The notes below the pieces were generated by a model. The model did no database searches and was not told the origin of the DNA. It worked only from the letters and a program-made list of their open reading frames with translations. 5,953 bases of DNA from positions 1-5,953 of the forward strand of contig JADHLU010000064.1 of NCBI GenBank assembly GCA_016780435.1, read 5' to 3'. Of the stretch, positions 4,492 to 5,953 are shown one piece after another (position 1 is the stretch's first letter; each line of letters opens with the position of its first letter). The DNA is from Flavobacteriaceae bacterium. GTDB taxonomy: Bacteria > Bacteroidota > Bacteroidia > Flavobacteriales > Flavobacteriaceae. The translations under genes were made by a program, and so were the position numbers.

Positions 4492-5921
4492 TAGGCGATC
4501 TGAGTAATGCGCAGGCTATTTACCATTCCCTTTTTCTCAATAGGCACAGAGGTCAAGGTAATAGCCATATCTCCAGAGGCCAGAAAACCTTTCTGCTTCG
4601 CCATTTCATTGATGTCGGTCACCGTTGCATCGGTTGAGCTGTACTTATCGTAGTAAAAGGCGTACACTCCCCATAGCATATTCAACCTACCGAGTATGTG
4701 CTTGTTATCGGTGAAGGCCAAGATATACGAATTGGGGCGCCATGCCGAAACTTGAAAGGCTGTGTAGCCTGAATTAGTGAGCGTGCCAATGACCTTAGCT
4801 TCTATTTCTGTGGCCATTAGGGCGGCGTGATAGCATACCGATTTGGTGATGAATCGCTCTGTCTTTAGCCTCGGAGGAGGCGTTGGGCGACAAGCTGTGT
4901 CAGCGTGTTCTACGGCGCGAATGATAGCAGCCATTTTAGCTACGACCTGAACAGGGTACCTACCAACTGAAGTCTCTCCAGAGAGCATCACGGCATCTGC
5001 TCCGTCCATCACCGAGTTCCCCACGTCGTTTACCTCAGCTCTAGTTGGGGCAAGGGTTTCCATCATGGTTTCCATCATCTGAGTGGCGATGACCACCGGA
5101 ATTCGAGCCTCTTTAGATTTTTGAACGAGCTGTTTCTGCAACAGCGGAACCTCCTCTGCCGGAACCTCAACTCCAAGATCTCCTCTTGCCACCATGATTC
5201 CATCGCTGTGGGCAACGATTTCATCGATATTGACAATAGCCTCAGGCTTTTCAATCTTAGAGATAATCGGGATTTTATAGTCCGCATGCTTCTCAATAAG
5301 GGCTTGCAGATCTTTGATGTCTTGGGCATGACGCACAAAAGAAAGCGCCATCCAATCGACGTTCAATGAGATCGCAAAAATGGCGTCTTCTATGTCTTTT
5401 TCGGTAAGGGCCGGAAGCGAAATCGCCGTGTTCGGAAGGTTCACACCTTTGTTGGATTTCAGCGGACCTCCTTGAATTACTTCGGCATTTACCGTGTCTA
5501 TCTTGTTGGTGTCTAACACCTTAAATATGAGCTTTCCGTCATCTAATAAAATACGTTCTCCGGGCTTTACATCTCTAGGGAAGGCCTCGTAGGTCATGTA
5601 AGCGGCCTTTGCATCTCCTTCGAAACGCTGGCCGGTCTTAAAGGCTATCTGGTCTCCGGGCTCAAGAACTACTCCTTCTTTCATTGCCCCCACTCGTAGC
5701 TTAGGGCCTTGAAGGTCAGCCAAGATTCCCGTATTGCGTCCTAACTCTTCGTTGAGTTCACGAATAAATCGCACTTTCTCTTTAACGCCTTCATAGTCGG
5801 CGTGAGAGAAATTAAGTCTGAAAACATCTGCTCCAGCCAGCATCATTTCTCGCAGTACTTCTTTAGATGAGCAGGCTGGACCGAGCGTGGCTAGTATTTT
5901 TGTTTTTTTAAGAAAAGGCAT
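4491..5921 (-). CDS. pyk: Pyruvate kinase
   Basis: Final glycolytic step: phosphoenolpyruvate + ADP to pyruvate + ATP, cytoplasmic, normally tetrameric. All 476 residues of a standard enzyme are present. The A domain begins with TKILATLGPA (7-16) and FRLNFSH (34-40; R35, N37, S39). The B-domain lid covers roughly 77-167. The active-site signature PIISKIEKPEAI (218-229) has catalytic K222 and metal ligand E224; ARGDLGVE (245-252) has D248; T280 lies in ATQMME. PTRAEVNDV and DAVMLSGET (309-317) follow, and the C domain (about 350-476) has TNSGYTA (382-388), part of the effector-site region. D69-L70-Q71-G-P-K74-L-R76-V77 carries the substitutions associated with K+-independent enzymes. The start ATG lies 32 nt from the window edge, so the promoter is mostly outside; in many flavobacteria rnc and an IPExxxVDY-family gene lie upstream. 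It is translationally coupled to the CYTH gene. Confidence 0.98.
   Translation of the reverse strand: MPFLKKTKILATLGPACSSKEVLREMMLAGADVFRLNFSHADYEGVKEKVRFIRELNEELGRNTGILADLQGPKLRVGAMKEGVVLEPGDQIAFKTGQRFEGDAKAAYMTYEAFPRDVKPGERILLDDGKLIFKVLDTNKIDTVNAEVIQGGPLKSNKGVNLPNTAISLPALTEKDIEDAIFAISLNVDWMALSFVRHAQDIKDLQALIEKHADYKIPIISKIEKPEAIVNIDEIVAHSDGIMVARGDLGVEVPAEEVPLLQKQLVQKSKEARIPVVIATQMMETMMETLAPTRAEVNDVGNSVMDGADAVMLSGETSVGRYPVQVVAKMAAIIRAVEHADTACRPTPPPRLKTERFITKSVCYHAALMATEIEAKVIGTLTNSGYTAFQVSAWRPNSYILAFTDNKHILGRLNMLWGVYAFYYDKYSSTDATVTDINEMAKQKGFLASGDMAITLTSVPIEKKGMVNSLRITQIA
5055..5078. repeat. Perfect 12-bp tandem duplication within pyk
   Basis: GGTTTCCATCAT occurs twice back to back (5055-5066 and 5067-5078). 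On the minus strand this encodes M-M-E-T twice (residues 282-289), immediately after active-site T280. Homologues have the same length here (compare Q-M-L-D-S-M-I-K-N-P-R-P-T-R in E. coli PykF), so it is not an insertion. Confidence 0.9.
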
Positions 5922-5953
5922 AGGTGTTTAGTAGATTAGGTTCGTTTTTGATT

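Noticed and set aside
5075..5369. Alternative frames within pyk on both strands
   Set aside because: They are low-information translations over the conserved catalytic region of pyruvate kinase.
1..5953. Mobile element, phage, CRISPR or defence island
   Set aside because: All main genes are housekeeping or transport families; no transposase, integrase, terminal repeats, repeat-spacer array or toxin-like gene is present.

Overview
The window looks like chromosomal core sequence from a Bacteroidota bacterium, most likely a marine-type member of Flavobacteriales. Reasons: the carbonic anhydrase, SulP transporter, PheS and pyruvate kinase proteins all read like flavobacterial versions; the left edge carries the SH3 tail of a BatE-like protein, a family typical of Bacteroidota; no start codon has a convincing Shine-Dalgarno sequence, and leaders are A/T-rich; and some intergenic motifs resemble the Bacteroidota promoter (TTG, then TAnnTTTG about 19-21 nt later). 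Base composition is moderate, with AT-rich spacers. The genus cannot be named from this alone.

Layout, left to right. (1) 1-222, plus: the C-terminal end of a BatE-like SH3 protein, cut by the window edge. (2) 273-902, plus: a beta-class carbonic anhydrase. (3) 906-2480, minus: a SulP-family anion transporter with a C-terminal STAS domain, convergent with the carbonic anhydrase and only 3 nt away. (4) 2516-2836, minus: a small unrecognised protein with an N-terminal hydrophobic anchor, 35 nt upstream of the SulP gene in the same direction. (5) 2837-2980: a divergent intergenic region with a good promoter candidate on the minus strand and a weak one on the plus strand. (6) 2981-4003, plus: pheS. 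(7) 4000-4491, minus: a CYTH/triphosphate-tunnel phosphatase whose stop codon overlaps the pheS stop. (8) 4491-5921, minus: pyruvate kinase, whose stop codon overlaps the CYTH start as TAATG.

Functional reading. Carbonic anhydrase and SulP probably form a bicarbonate uptake/interconversion pair: SulP would import HCO3- and the enzyme would equilibrate it with CO2 for carboxylases. The small anchored protein may belong to the same transcript as SulP. Pyruvate kinase and the CYTH phosphatase form a tightly coupled two-gene unit of phosphoryl metabolism. PheS is the catalytic alpha subunit of phenylalanyl-tRNA synthetase; no pheT is present in the window.

No mobile element, CRISPR array, defence system, tRNA or rRNA was seen. 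The less ordinary signals are structural: perfect inverted repeats inside coding sequence, hairpins at both convergent gene ends, a perfect 12-bp tandem duplication in pyk, a pyruvate kinase residue signature predicting K+ independence, and the uncharacterised SulP-linked small protein. I do not see a clearly undescribed multi-gene system.
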